A stretch of DNA of 64,000 nucleotides from Desulfatitalea tepidiphila (GTDB lineage: Bacteria > Desulfobacterota > Desulfobacteria > Desulfobacterales > Desulfosarcinaceae): NCBI RefSeq assembly GCF_001293685.1, contig NZ_BCAG01000001.1, forward strand, positions 372,001 to 436,000, read 5' to 3'. How positions within the stretch are numbered: position 1 is the first letter of the stretch; the number at the start of each line of letters is the position of its first letter. Below are positions 8,526-17,136 of the stretch, piece after piece. Below the pieces are notes generated by a model. That model ran no database searches, was not told where the DNA came from, and saw only the letters and a list, made by a program, of their open reading frames with translations. The translations under genes and the position numbers were made by a program.

Positions 8526-8540
8526 CGTCTGGAGGCTTTC

Positions 8541-9377
8541 ATGTCCAACTTATCCGAATTCGAAAACATAGCCGACGCGGGGCAGGAGACAGCCCCGATC
8601 TGGATCAACGACCTGACGGTGGCCTACCATCGAAAACCGGTGTTGTGGGATGTGAACCTGGTGCTGCCCGAGGGCAAGCTCGTGGCCGTCATAGGCCCCA
8701 ACGGCGCCGGCAAGAGCACCCTGATCAAGGCCATCCTGGGGCTGGTGCCCAAAGCAACCGGCGATATTCGCATCTACGGCCGTTCATATGAAGCCCAGCG
8801 GCGTCTGGTGGGTTATGTGCCCCAGCGCGAGAGTGTGGATTGGGATTTTCCGGTCAGCGCGACAGATGTTGTGGCCATGGGATTGTATGGGAAAATTGGC
8901 TGGCTGAAACCGGTGTCGCGGCGCCATCGCGAACAGGCGGTCGAGGAGCTGCGCAAGGTGGGTATGGAGGCCTATGCCGATCGACAGATCAGTCAGCTTT
9001 CCGGTGGCCAGCAACAGCGTGTCTTCCTGGCGCGCGCCCTGGCCCAGGATGCGCAGGTTTACTTCATGGATGAGCCGTTCGCCGGCGTGGACGTGGCCAC
9101 CGAAAAGGCGATCGTTGCCCTGCTCAAGGAGCTCAAGACGGCCGGTAAGACTTGCGTGGTGGTCCATCATGATTTGCAGACCGTGACCACTTACTTCGAT
9201 CACGTGGTGCTGCTCAACATGCGGGTGGTGGCTGCCGGGCCCGTCGAGGAGGTCTTCACCGAAGAGAATTTGAAGAAGACTTACGGCGGCAAGCTGACGC
9301 TGCTCAGCCAGGCGCTGCATAAGTACGCCCAGCAGCCGGGGATTGGAACGGGGGGTGCCAAAGGGGGGCACCGATAA
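8541..9377 (+). CDS. Metal ABC transporter ATP-binding protein
   Basis: A 278-residue ATPase of the manganese/zinc/iron importer family. Walker A is GPNGAGKSTLIKAIL (about residue 55), the Q-loop region is GYVPQRESVDWDFPVSATDV (the MntB/TroB-type variant), the ABC signature LSGGQQQRVFLARAL, Walker B VYFMDEPFAGVD and the switch His VVVHHDLQT. It starts 15 bases after the binding-protein gene, and its TAA stop overlaps the next ATG by one base, so the genes are translationally coupled. Residues 1-17 are an acidic extension ahead of the first strand. Confidence 0.93.
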   Translation: MSNLSEFENIADAGQETAPIWINDLTVAYHRKPVLWDVNLVLPEGKLVAVIGPNGAGKSTLIKAILGLVPKATGDIRIYGRSYEAQRRLVGYVPQRESVDWDFPVSATDVVAMGLYGKIGWLKPVSRRHREQAVEELRKVGMEAYADRQISQLSGGQQQRVFLARALAQDAQVYFMDEPFAGVDVATEKAIVALLKELKTAGKTCVVVHHDLQTVTTYFDHVVLLNMRVVAAGPVEEVFTEENLKKTYGGKLTLLSQALHKYAQQPGIGTGGAKGGHR

Positions 9378-10858
9378 TGCCGGGTTCATCCATTAAGAGA
9401 ATGGTCTCCCATGGCCTTGGTTGGATTGCGGCGGCCGCTTGGGTTTGGTTCTGGCCCGACCTGGCCCATGCCGGCGGCTTGGGCGACACCGGCCTGCAGT
9501 GGCCCGGTTGGCAAGAACTGCTGCGTGTGTTGACCTTGAGAGATTACAATACCCGCGTGGTCATCGTCGGCACCACCCTGCTGGGGCTGGCCGCCGGATT
9601 GAGCGGGACATTTTTGATTCTGCGCAAGAGGGCGTTGCTCAGCGACACCCTCAGCCATGCCACCCTGCCCGGGATCGCGCTGGCATTTATCCTGATGACC
9701 GTCTTTTTCGGCGACGGCAAATCCCTCATTGGACTCATCGCCGGTGCCGCCGTATTTGCGGTGCTGGGGACCGGCTCGGTGCTGGTGATCGAGCGCTACT
9801 CGCGGCTGAAGGACGATGCGGCATTAGGGGTCGTGCTGAGCGTCTATTTCGGCCTGGGCATCGCCATCATGGGCATCGCCACTCGCATGGAGACAGGCAA
9901 TTCGGCCGGACTCACCTCCTTCATCTACGGCAAAACCGCTTCCATGCTGTTATTTGACGCACTGCTCATTGCGGTGACGGCTTTTGTCGCGGCGCTGCTC
10001 TGCCTGCTGTTCTTCAAGGAGTTTTCCCTCGTCTGCTTCGATGCAGATTTTGCCCTTACCCAGGGATGGCCCGTGGCGCGCCTGGACTTCTTCATGATGT
10101 CCCTCGTGGTGGTGGTGACCGTGGTGGGGCTGCAGGCCGTGGGGCTCATCCTGGTGGTGGCCCTGTTGATCATACCGCCGTCGACGGCCCGTTTCTGGAG
10201 TCGTCGGCTCTCGGTCATGCTCGTTTTGTCGGCCGGCTTCGGCGCGTTGAGCAGCATGATCGGCGCAGCGGTCAGCGCCTTGATGGCCAATTTGCCGGCA
10301 GGCGCGGTGATTGTCATGACGGCCTCGTCCCTGTTTTTCTTCAGCCTGGTGTTTGGCACCAACGGCGGGTTGTTGCAAATGGCCCTTGACCGCTGGCGCC
10401 TCGGCAAAAAGGTGATGCACGAAAATTTGCTGCGCGAGCTGTATGAATGGCAGGAGATCGCGGCCCAACAGAGCGGCGCTATTGCGGACAAAACCCGCAT
10501 CGACGGTCCCCGCCTGGAAGAATTGCTGCCCAGACGGTCCTGGTCGGTCCACGGCCTGCAAAAAGGGTTGCGTCAGCTGATCCGAAAGGGGTGGCTTCGT
10601 TTGTCCCCGGAAGGACGGTATTTTTTCACGCCGGAAGGCGTTTTGCAGGCGCGCGCGGTGGTCCGCAAGCATCGGCTATGGGAAGCCTATCTGATCGCAT
10701 ACGCCGATACGGCGCCGGGCCAGGTGGATTGGGGGGCCGATGCCATCGAACACGTTATCGACGAGCGGATCATCGCCGAGTTGGAAGCCGGTTTGCCCGA
10801 TTGGACGCCCAAAGCCGTGCCGGAGAGTCCGCACGAGCTGATCCGCAGTGGGGTATAG
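9377..10858 (+). CDS. Metal ABC permease fused to a C-terminal DtxR-like domain (first copy)
   Basis: 493 residues, compared with about 280-300 for ordinary members. Residues about 55-335 are an ABC-3 permease (LSGTFLILRKRALLSDTLSHA and VVGLQAVGLILVVALLIIPP). From about residue 350 the chain becomes soluble and follows the DtxR layout: a winged helix (LRELYEWQEIAA, LQKGLRQLIRKGWLRLSPEG), then a dimerisation-type segment with VVRKHRLWEAYLI and VDWGADAIEHVID. His432, Glu436, Asp455, Glu458 and His459 align with DtxR metal ligands, with Asp where DtxR has Cys102. Known relatives include the chlamydial YtgCR fusion. The tail may gate transport, or act as a membrane-tethered or released repressor; which is not shown. 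Confidence 0.88.
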   Translation: MPGSSIKRMVSHGLGWIAAAAWVWFWPDLAHAGGLGDTGLQWPGWQELLRVLTLRDYNTRVVIVGTTLLGLAAGLSGTFLILRKRALLSDTLSHATLPGIALAFILMTVFFGDGKSLIGLIAGAAVFAVLGTGSVLVIERYSRLKDDAALGVVLSVYFGLGIAIMGIATRMETGNSAGLTSFIYGKTASMLLFDALLIAVTAFVAALLCLLFFKEFSLVCFDADFALTQGWPVARLDFFMMSLVVVVTVVGLQAVGLILVVALLIIPPSTARFWSRRLSVMLVLSAGFGALSSMIGAAVSALMANLPAGAVIVMTASSLFFFSLVFGTNGGLLQMALDRWRLGKKVMHENLLRELYEWQEIAAQQSGAIADKTRIDGPRLEELLPRRSWSVHGLQKGLRQLIRKGWLRLSPEGRYFFTPEGVLQARAVVRKHRLWEAYLIAYADTAPGQVDWGADAIEHVIDERIIAELEAGLPDWTPKAVPESPHELIRSGV

Positions 10859-10862
10859 GCAT

Positions 10863-12161
10863 ATGGAATGGACCTTTATCGACAGCTGGATTATCGTCAC
10901 CGGCATCCTCAGCGCCATGTCCTGCGCACTGCTGGGAAACTATCTCGTGCTGCGGCGCATGAGCATGATGGGCGATGCCATCAGCCATGCCGTGCTGCCC
11001 GGCCTGGCCATCGCATTTCTGGTCAGCGGCAGCCGGGACAGTTTGCCTATGCTCGTCGGCGCGGTGGGTGTGGGGGTCCTGACAGCGGTATTGATTCAAG
11101 CCATCGGCAAGCTCAGCGGATTGGACCAGGGGGCCTCCATGGGGGTGATTTTCACCACGCTTTTCGCTTTGGGATTGATTCTGATCCGCCAGGCCGCCGA
11201 TCATGTGGACCTCGATCCGGGCTGTGTGCTTTATGGCGCCATCGAGCTTACCCCGCTGGACGTCTACGCGCTATTCGGGTGGGAGATCCCCCGCGCGGCA
11301 GTGACCAACGGGATCATGCTGTTGGTCAATGTGCTTTTCGTGGTTTTCTTCTTCAAGGAATTGCGCATCACGTCCTTTGACCCCGCGCTGGCCACCACCA
11401 TGGGATTTAACGCGGGAGTGATGCATTACGTGCTGATGGCGCTCGTGGCCGCCACCACCATCGCCGCGTTCGAAAGCGTGGGCAGTATCCTGGTGATCGC
11501 CATGCTGATCGTGCCGGCCGCCACCGCCCACCTGCTGACCGATCGGCTGGTGGCCATGCTGGCGATCAGTCTCGTCGTCGCCGCCCTGTCGGCCGTCCTG
11601 GGTCATCTTGGCGCGATTACCATACCGACTTGGATCGGTTTCCGCGATACGAGCACCGCCGGGATGATGGCCGTGGCTGTCGGTGTCTTGTTTCTGGCGG
11701 TTTTTCTTTTCGCCCCCCGCCACGGCATCATCGGCCGGATGGTCGCCCAGGGTCTCCTGACATTGCGTGTCAACCGGGACGACATCCTGGGCATGCTCTA
11801 CCGGGTGCAGGAATTGTCCGGCCAACGGTCACCTGCCGTCAAAACGGATGATCTGCGCAAGGCCTTGTTGACCGGCGGCTGGGTGAACCTGGCCCTTGCC
11901 GACCTGCTGCGGACCCGAATGGTGCGGCGCACCCTGGAAGGTGTGGTGTTGACGGAAAGCGGCCTATCATCGGCCGCCAACCTAATCCGTTCCCATCGCC
12001 TCTGGGAGAGTTATCTGTGCGGCCAGATGGGGTTTTGCGACGCCGAGGCGCATTACAGCGCCCATCAACTGGAGCACGTGACCGACGAGGCCATGCAGGA
12101 GCGGTTGAAGCGTGCTGCCAACTATCCCACCCTGGACCCGCACCGGAAAGCGATTCCATGA
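10863..12161 (+). CDS. Metal ABC permease fused to a C-terminal DtxR-like domain (second copy)
   Basis: A 432-residue paralogue of the preceding permease, started at the ATG at 10863, five bases after the previous stop (an in-frame GTG lies 15 bases earlier). Residues 1-290 are the ABC-3 permease domain (MSMMGDAISHAVLPGLA; SVGSILVIAMLIVPAA). Residues about 300-432 are a DtxR-like module: ILGMLYRVQELSG and DLRKALLTGGWVNLALADLL as winged helix, then LIRSHRLWESYLC and AHYSAHQLEHVTDEA. Predicted ligands are His378, Glu382, His397, His401, Glu404 and His405, a more His-rich set than in the first copy. The two permeases presumably form a heterodimeric channel with paired sensor domains on the cytoplasmic face. 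Confidence 0.87.
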   Translation: MEWTFIDSWIIVTGILSAMSCALLGNYLVLRRMSMMGDAISHAVLPGLAIAFLVSGSRDSLPMLVGAVGVGVLTAVLIQAIGKLSGLDQGASMGVIFTTLFALGLILIRQAADHVDLDPGCVLYGAIELTPLDVYALFGWEIPRAAVTNGIMLLVNVLFVVFFFKELRITSFDPALATTMGFNAGVMHYVLMALVAATTIAAFESVGSILVIAMLIVPAATAHLLTDRLVAMLAISLVVAALSAVLGHLGAITIPTWIGFRDTSTAGMMAVAVGVLFLAVFLFAPRHGIIGRMVAQGLLTLRVNRDDILGMLYRVQELSGQRSPAVKTDDLRKALLTGGWVNLALADLLRTRMVRRTLEGVVLTESGLSSAANLIRSHRLWESYLCGQMGFCDAEAHYSAHQLEHVTDEAMQERLKRAANYPTLDPHRKAIP

Positions 12162-12186
12162 TCGATAGGGCACGAGGTGAATTGCT

Positions 12187-14532
12187 GTGACGCTTCAAGT
12201 GATAGTGCTGCTTGCGATCGTGGCCGTTGCGCTTGTCATTTTCATCGGGGGTTGGCTGTCGGTGGACCTGGTCGGCCTGCTCGTGCTGGCGGCCCTTGCC
12301 TTGGGCGGATTTGTCACAGCCGAGCAGGCGTTGGCCGGATTCAGCAGCCCGGCGGTGGTGACCGTCTGGGCGATGTTCATTCTCTCCGCGGGATTGAACC
12401 GCACCGGTGTCGCCCATCGTCTGGGGCAGCCGCTGCAGCGTTTCTCAAAAGGCAGCGAGGTGCTGCTCGTGGTGGTGCTGATGGCGGCCGCGAGCCTTTT
12501 GTCGGCCCTGATCAACACCGTGACGGTGGCCGCGATCCTGTTGCCCGCGACCATGGAACTGGCCCGGCGCAGCGGCCGTCCGCCCTCACGTTTACTGATG
12601 CCGCTGGCGCTCGGATGTCTGCTGGGCGGTCCGTTTACCGGCATCTCGACCCCGCCCAACATCCTGGCCACCGATGCCCTGCGCACCGCCGGGCTCGAGA
12701 CGTTTGCCATCTTCGACTTCACCCCCATCACGGCGGCCATCGTGGCGGCCGGTATCGTTTTTATGGTGGTGATCGGGCGTCGCCTGCTGCCTGCGCGGGC
12801 CAAGGAAGCTGCTGACGGCGGCCGATTGTCCAGGCAGGATCCCTACCAGCTCGGTACCCACATCTTCACCACCCATATTCGATCGGGATCGACCCTGGTC
12901 GGCCACTCGTTGGCCGAGAGCCGCCTTGGCTCGGCCCTCTTCCTGACCGTGGTGGCGCTTCAACGTCAAGGGGACTTGATCCTTGCACCTCGGCCCACGG
13001 AAATTCTGCAGGTGGACGACAGACTGATCGTGCACGGCCAACCCGATCATCTGCGACGCTTTCATGGCAGTCAGCATCTCCAGGTCGAATCTTCCGAGTC
13101 GGCAAGGGAGTTGATCCTCGAGAGGCTGGCGGCCGCCGAGGGACGGGTGGCCGACGACTCACCCCTCGTGGGGGCGACGCTGGCCGAGAGTGGCCTGCGG
13201 CCCAAATATCGGGTCCACGTGTTGATGCTTCGCGATGCGGCCGGCAACGTTGTTCTGGATCCAAGGCGCCATCGTTTCGCCGCGGGCGATCGTTTGCTGC
13301 TTCAGGGGGAAATGGAGGCCCTGGAAGCGCTGACCGGCCAAGGGTTCGTGGCTGAAGCGCGATTCGTGCCCCAGGATGAGGTGGATCGATTGACCAGCGG
13401 CCGTGCCAGGTTGTTGACCGTCCGGGTCCCGAGCGGATCGGTACTGGCCGATCGGGATCTGGTCGAGAGCCGCCTGGGAAATGCCTTCGGCCTTACCGTG
13501 GCGGGGATCGTTCGCGGTGAGACGTTGATCTGTTTGCCGTCGCCCCATGAGAAGGTGCAGGCCGGTGATCTCCTGGTGATGCAGGGGACGACGCAGGACC
13601 TGGAGATTCTCGAAGGACTTCAGGCCCTGGAAATCAGCGAACAGTCCGCCGATTTGCTGGCCGAATTGGAGTCCCAGCAAATCGGCGTGACCGAAGTGCT
13701 GCTGTCACCCCGGACCACGCTGGCGGGCCGGACCCTGGCCGACCTTCTCTTCCGGGATCATTACGGTGTCAGTGTGCTGGCCATCTGGAGAAACGGACAA
13801 GCATACCGTACCGGCCTGCAGGATATGCCGCTCAAGTTCGGGGACGCCCTTCTGGTCTACGGGCAGCGGCAAAAGCTGGAGGCCGTGGCGCGCGATCGCG
13901 ATTTTCTCGTGCTCGACCCGGCGGCCGTGCAGGCCCCCCGACTGGAGAAGGCCGGCATTGCCACGGTCATCATGCTGGCGGTGATCCTGGGTGCGATCCT
14001 CGGCCTGGTTCCCATCGCCATCGCCGCCGTCGCCGGGTCAGCGCTCATGGTCCTGGTCGGATGCCTGAGCATGGAAGAGGCCTACCGCGCCATCGAATGG
14101 AAGGTCATTTTTCTCATCGCCTGCATGTTGCCCCTGGGAGTGGCCATCGAGAATTCGGGTGCGGCCCAGATGGGCGCCCAGGTGCTGATCGGCGTGGTCG
14201 GGCAATACGGGCCCCGCTGGGTGGTGGCGGCGCTCTTCCTGGTCACCGTGATCGGCACCCAGGTGATCCCCACGGCGGCATTGGTGGTCTTGATGGCACC
14301 GGTGGCCCTCAGCGCCGCATCGACCCTGGGGATTTCGCCTCAGCTCTTGATGATGACGGTGGCGATCTCCGCTTCATCGAGTTTTGCCAGCCCGCTGTCG
14401 CATCCCGCCCACCTGCTGGTCATGGGGCCCGGCGGATATCGTTTCATCGACTATGTGAAGGTGGGAGTTCCGTTGACCGTGGTCACGTTCGGGGTCTCGG
14501 TGTGGCTCCTGCCGATCCTCTGGCCGGCTTGA
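12187..14532 (+). CDS. SLC13-family anion permease with four RCK_C (TrkA-C) repeats
   Basis: 781 residues starting at GTG 12187 behind a GAGGTGA site, 25 bases after the metal permease, so probably part of that operon. The membrane halves (about 1-205 and 590-781) are of the DASS/SLC13 permease family, with a GPFTGISTPPNILAT segment in the first half and IGTQVIPTAALVVLMAPVAL in the second. Between them lie four ligand-binding RCK_C-type repeats, each with a xSxLVGxxLAESRLG-like entry and an L..GD.LLVxG exit (about residues 220-290, 310-380, 410-480 and 505-575); most relatives have two. Substrates of the family include sulfate, di- and tricarboxylates. The cargo here is not determinable. Confidence 0.85.
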   Translation: MTLQVIVLLAIVAVALVIFIGGWLSVDLVGLLVLAALALGGFVTAEQALAGFSSPAVVTVWAMFILSAGLNRTGVAHRLGQPLQRFSKGSEVLLVVVLMAAASLLSALINTVTVAAILLPATMELARRSGRPPSRLLMPLALGCLLGGPFTGISTPPNILATDALRTAGLETFAIFDFTPITAAIVAAGIVFMVVIGRRLLPARAKEAADGGRLSRQDPYQLGTHIFTTHIRSGSTLVGHSLAESRLGSALFLTVVALQRQGDLILAPRPTEILQVDDRLIVHGQPDHLRRFHGSQHLQVESSESARELILERLAAAEGRVADDSPLVGATLAESGLRPKYRVHVLMLRDAAGNVVLDPRRHRFAAGDRLLLQGEMEALEALTGQGFVAEARFVPQDEVDRLTSGRARLLTVRVPSGSVLADRDLVESRLGNAFGLTVAGIVRGETLICLPSPHEKVQAGDLLVMQGTTQDLEILEGLQALEISEQSADLLAELESQQIGVTEVLLSPRTTLAGRTLADLLFRDHYGVSVLAIWRNGQAYRTGLQDMPLKFGDALLVYGQRQKLEAVARDRDFLVLDPAAVQAPRLEKAGIATVIMLAVILGAILGLVPIAIAAVAGSALMVLVGCLSMEEAYRAIEWKVIFLIACMLPLGVAIENSGAAQMGAQVLIGVVGQYGPRWVVAALFLVTVIGTQVIPTAALVVLMAPVALSAASTLGISPQLLMMTVAISASSSFASPLSHPAHLLVMGPGGYRFIDYVKVGVPLTVVTFGVSVWLLPILWPA

Positions 14533-14590
14533 TGGAGAATGTACTGAAAGCGATTCAAACCATGACGGTGTCGTCAACAATGGATGGCCG

Positions 14591-15502
14591 ATGAACGGGG
14601 AAAAGAGACGTTTTCTGATTCAAGATCGCGTGGCCGTCGACAGTCAAAGCGGGCTCGCATGGCCCATCGATGCGGCATTAGGAGAGTTTCCCATGACCTG
14701 GCACGAAGCATTGGCCTTTGTCGACGACCTCAATCGGCGGCGGTGGGCCGGTTTTGAGGATTGGCATCTGCCCAACCGGCGCGAGCTCTTCAGCCTGGTC
14801 AGCCATTCCCGGATCAATCCGTCGCTGCCGGCCGGGCATCCCTTTGTCAATGTCTTTTCCGGTTACTACTGGACCACTACCACCTGCAGCCGGTTGCCTG
14901 AGCAAGCCTGGTACGTGCACCTGGGCGGTGCGCGCGTCTTCAAAGGGATGAAACACGGTTTTTATATGGTGTGGCCGGTTCGAGCCGACGCGCCTTCCGA
15001 TGGGTGGCCCTATCGCACCGGCCAGCGCGCCTGTTACGACGAGGAACACATGCCGCTGACGTGCGCCGGCGGTGGGCAGGATGGCGCCCTGCGGGCGGGA
15101 CGTCCGTGGCCCGAGCCGCGTTTTGACGTGCGTGAAGATGGGGTTCTGGATCGATTGACCGGATTGATATGGGATCGGTCGGCCAGTAGCGCCCCAGCGC
15201 CGGTGGATTGGGAATCGGCTTGTGAGATGGCGGCCGCTGCCAATCGGAAAAGGTATCTGGGCCATGATAGCTGGCGCTTACCGACGGTCCGCGAAATGGA
15301 GAGCTTATGCGATCTGGGCACCCACAGCCCGGCGCTGCCCCTTGACCATCCGTTCGAAAATGTGCGTTCCGACTACTGGACCTCCACCACCAGCCGTTAC
15401 GAATCCTCTTATGCCTGGGTGCTTTATCTGCAGGACGGCGCCGTGGGCGTCGGCTTCAAGTCCGGTTCCGTATTCGATGTCTGGCTGGTCAGAAATAGAT
15501 GA
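14591..15502 (+). CDS. Protein with two tandem Lcl C-terminal (DUF1566) domains
   Basis: 303 residues with no signal peptide or membrane helix. It comprises two copies of the DUF1566/Lcl_C fold: residues about 8-140 (SGLAWPIDAA, DWHLPNRRELFSLVSHSR, SGYYWTTTTC, MVWPVRA) and about 180-302 (TGLIWDRSA, SWRLPTVREMESLCDLG, RSDYWTSTTSRY, VWLVRN). The W-LP-RE-L and YWT-T motifs are diagnostic of the family, known mainly from Legionella collagen-like proteins and many Desulfobacterota proteins, with no established activity. It lies 58 bases after the SLC13 gene and could be its last operon member. Confidence 0.8.
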   Translation: MNGEKRRFLIQDRVAVDSQSGLAWPIDAALGEFPMTWHEALAFVDDLNRRRWAGFEDWHLPNRRELFSLVSHSRINPSLPAGHPFVNVFSGYYWTTTTCSRLPEQAWYVHLGGARVFKGMKHGFYMVWPVRADAPSDGWPYRTGQRACYDEEHMPLTCAGGGQDGALRAGRPWPEPRFDVREDGVLDRLTGLIWDRSASSAPAPVDWESACEMAAAANRKRYLGHDSWRLPTVREMESLCDLGTHSPALPLDHPFENVRSDYWTSTTSRYESSYAWVLYLQDGAVGVGFKSGSVFDVWLVRNR

Positions 15503-15504
15503 AA

Positions 15505-15540
15505 ATAAGTTTGAAGTTCAAAGTGTTAAGTTTAAAGTGA
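15505..15540 (+). repeat. Degenerate AAGTTTAAAGT-type simple repeat
   Basis: A short stretch made of variations of AAGTTTGAAGTTC/AAGTTTAAAGTG immediately follows the DUF1566 stop codon. It may mark the end of the plus-strand operon at the convergence with livF. It has no clear terminator stem. Confidence 0.35.
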
Positions 15541-15621
15541 TGGTATTCTGTCTATTGTTGTTCATAGGATATGCTGCTTATCCGGTTCCCCCCCGTAATC
15601 TCCGCGCATCGATTCAATACC

Positions 15622-16365
15622 TCACATTCCCAGGTACGTTTTTCGCAACACTTCGTCTTTCAGCAGCTCATCGCCCTTGCCTTCCGCGATGATCTTGCCC
15701 GAAGACAGGACGTAGTTGCGGTCGGTCATGGTAAAGACCGTGCTCACCTCCTGCTCGACCAGCAGCACGGTGATGCCCAGATCTTTGATCTCCTGGATCT
15801 TGCGGAACACCTCGGTGCGCATGATGGGCGCCAGGCCGGTGGAGGGTTCGTCGATGCACAGCAGCTTGGGGCTGGACATCATGGCCCGGCCCACGGCGAG
15901 CATCTGTTGCTCGCCGCCGGACAGGGTGCCGGAGATCTGGTGGGATCGCTCCTTGAGCCGGGGAAAGAGCTGGTAGACATGGCGCAGGTTTTCATCGATT
16001 TCGTTTTTGTCGGTCAGCAAGTAGGCGCCGGCCTTTAGGTTTTCCAGAACGGACATCTCCTTGAACGGCCGCCGTCGCTCGGGGCAGTGGATCAGGCCCA
16101 TCTTGGCGATCTCGTGGGCCGGCGTTTTTTCGATGCGCTTGCCCATGAACTCCACCGTGCCTTGAAGGGTGATGTCGCCGTCGCCTCCGCGGTGGATGCT
16201 CTTTTCCCAGGCCACCAGGCCGGTGGCGGCCCGCAGGGTCGTGGATTTGCCGGCGCCGTTGGGGCCTACGAGGCTCACCAACTCTCCCTCTTCGACACGC
16301 AGACTGATGTCGTTGATGATCATCGCCTTGTCGTAACAGACCGTCAGATTGGTTATTTCCAGCAC
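15622..16365 (-). CDS. livF: Branched-chain amino acid-type ABC transporter ATPase LivF
   Basis: A 247-residue ATPase of the HAAT (LivF) family. I chose the GTG at 16365 (MLEITNLTVCYDKA) because GGAGA lies upstream and the preceding in-frame residues overlap livG. It shows Walker A GPNGAGKSTT, signature LSGGEQQMLAVGRAMMS, Walker B LLCIDEPSTGLAP and the LivF-typical ending ELLKDEVLRKTYLGM. An insert at about residues 56-72 (EKSIHRGGDGDITL) is slightly longer than usual. It is last of the six-gene minus-strand operon and works with LivG as the ATPase pair. Confidence 0.95.
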   Translation of the reverse strand: MLEITNLTVCYDKAMIINDISLRVEEGELVSLVGPNGAGKSTTLRAATGLVAWEKSIHRGGDGDITLQGTVEFMGKRIEKTPAHEIAKMGLIHCPERRRPFKEMSVLENLKAGAYLLTDKNEIDENLRHVYQLFPRLKERSHQISGTLSGGEQQMLAVGRAMMSSPKLLCIDEPSTGLAPIMRTEVFRKIQEIKDLGITVLLVEQEVSTVFTMTDRNYVLSSGKIIAEGKGDELLKDEVLRKTYLGM

Positions 16366-16367
16366 CG

Positions 16368-17135
16368 TTATATATCTCCTTTGCCAAGATAGCATTCGAT
16401 GACCGCGGGATGCTTCACCACTGCATCGGGTGAGCATTCGGCCACCAACTCGCCGTAATTGAGGACGATGACGCGGTCGACGATTTTCATCAGTGCCTGC
16501 AGCTTGTGCTCGATGATGATCATGGCCGGCCCTTCGCTGTGCAGGCGTCCGAAACGGCCCCCCTTGTGCAGCCGTTTGATCGACTTGGCCATCAGATCGG
16601 TCTCGGCCGGGCTCAAACCGCCGAACGGCTCGTCAAGCAACAACAGTTCCGGTTCGGTGGCGATGGCGCGCGCCACTTCCAGGCGCTTGAGGTCGCCCTG
16701 GGACAAGGTGGAGGCCTTTTCGAGGGCCATGTCGGAGATGCCGGCGAATTCGAGGGCATCCATGGCCTTGGCCTCGATGCGCTTGACCCATTCGCCGGTT
16801 TTCATGGAGCGGGGCGAAAGGCAAGAGACCATCACGTTTGCGATGATCGGCAGGCGCCGGAAGGGCCGCATGTTCTGAAAGGTGCCGGCGATGCCCATGT
16901 TGACGATGTCCCATACCTTGCGCCGGGTGATATCCTGCCCTTTGAAGCGAATCTTGCCGCTGTCGGGCTTGATGATGCCGGTGATCTGGCGCAGCAGGGT
17001 CGTTTTGCCGGCCCCGTTGGGTCCGATCAATCCCACGATCTCATCGCGGGCGATATTGAAACTGACGTTGCCGGTGGCCTTCAATCCGCCGAAACTCTTA
17101 TTCAGATTCGCTACTTCTAACAGGGGAACGGCCAT
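16368..17135 (-). CDS. livG: Branched-chain amino acid-type ABC transporter ATPase LivG
   Basis: A 255-residue ATPase, started at the ATG 17135 behind GGAGG, one base after the fadD stop. Walker A GPNGAGKTTLLRQITG, signature LSQGDLKRLEVARAIA (the LivG variant with SQGD), Walker B LLLLDEPFGGLSPAE and H-loop IIIEHKLQALMKI are all present, as is the LivG-specific AGTFQNMRPFRRLPIIANV segment. A short Gly/Arg-rich insertion between Walker B and the H-loop (RLHKGGRFGRLHSEG) is not typical and may alter the D-loop region. It overlaps neither neighbour. Confidence 0.95.
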   Translation of the reverse strand: MAVPLLEVANLNKSFGGLKATGNVSFNIARDEIVGLIGPNGAGKTTLLRQITGIIKPDSGKIRFKGQDITRRKVWDIVNMGIAGTFQNMRPFRRLPIIANVMVSCLSPRSMKTGEWVKRIEAKAMDALEFAGISDMALEKASTLSQGDLKRLEVARAIATEPELLLLDEPFGGLSPAETDLMAKSIKRLHKGGRFGRLHSEGPAMIIIEHKLQALMKIVDRVIVLNYGELVAECSPDAVVKHPAVIECYLGKGDI

Positions 17136-17136
17136 A

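Noticed and set aside
12177-12815. A 212-codon plus-strand frame overlapping the SLC13 gene start
   Set aside because: It is out of frame with the SLC13 permease, whose GTG start and membrane pattern are convincing, and it is Arg/Gly-rich low-complexity shadow sequence.
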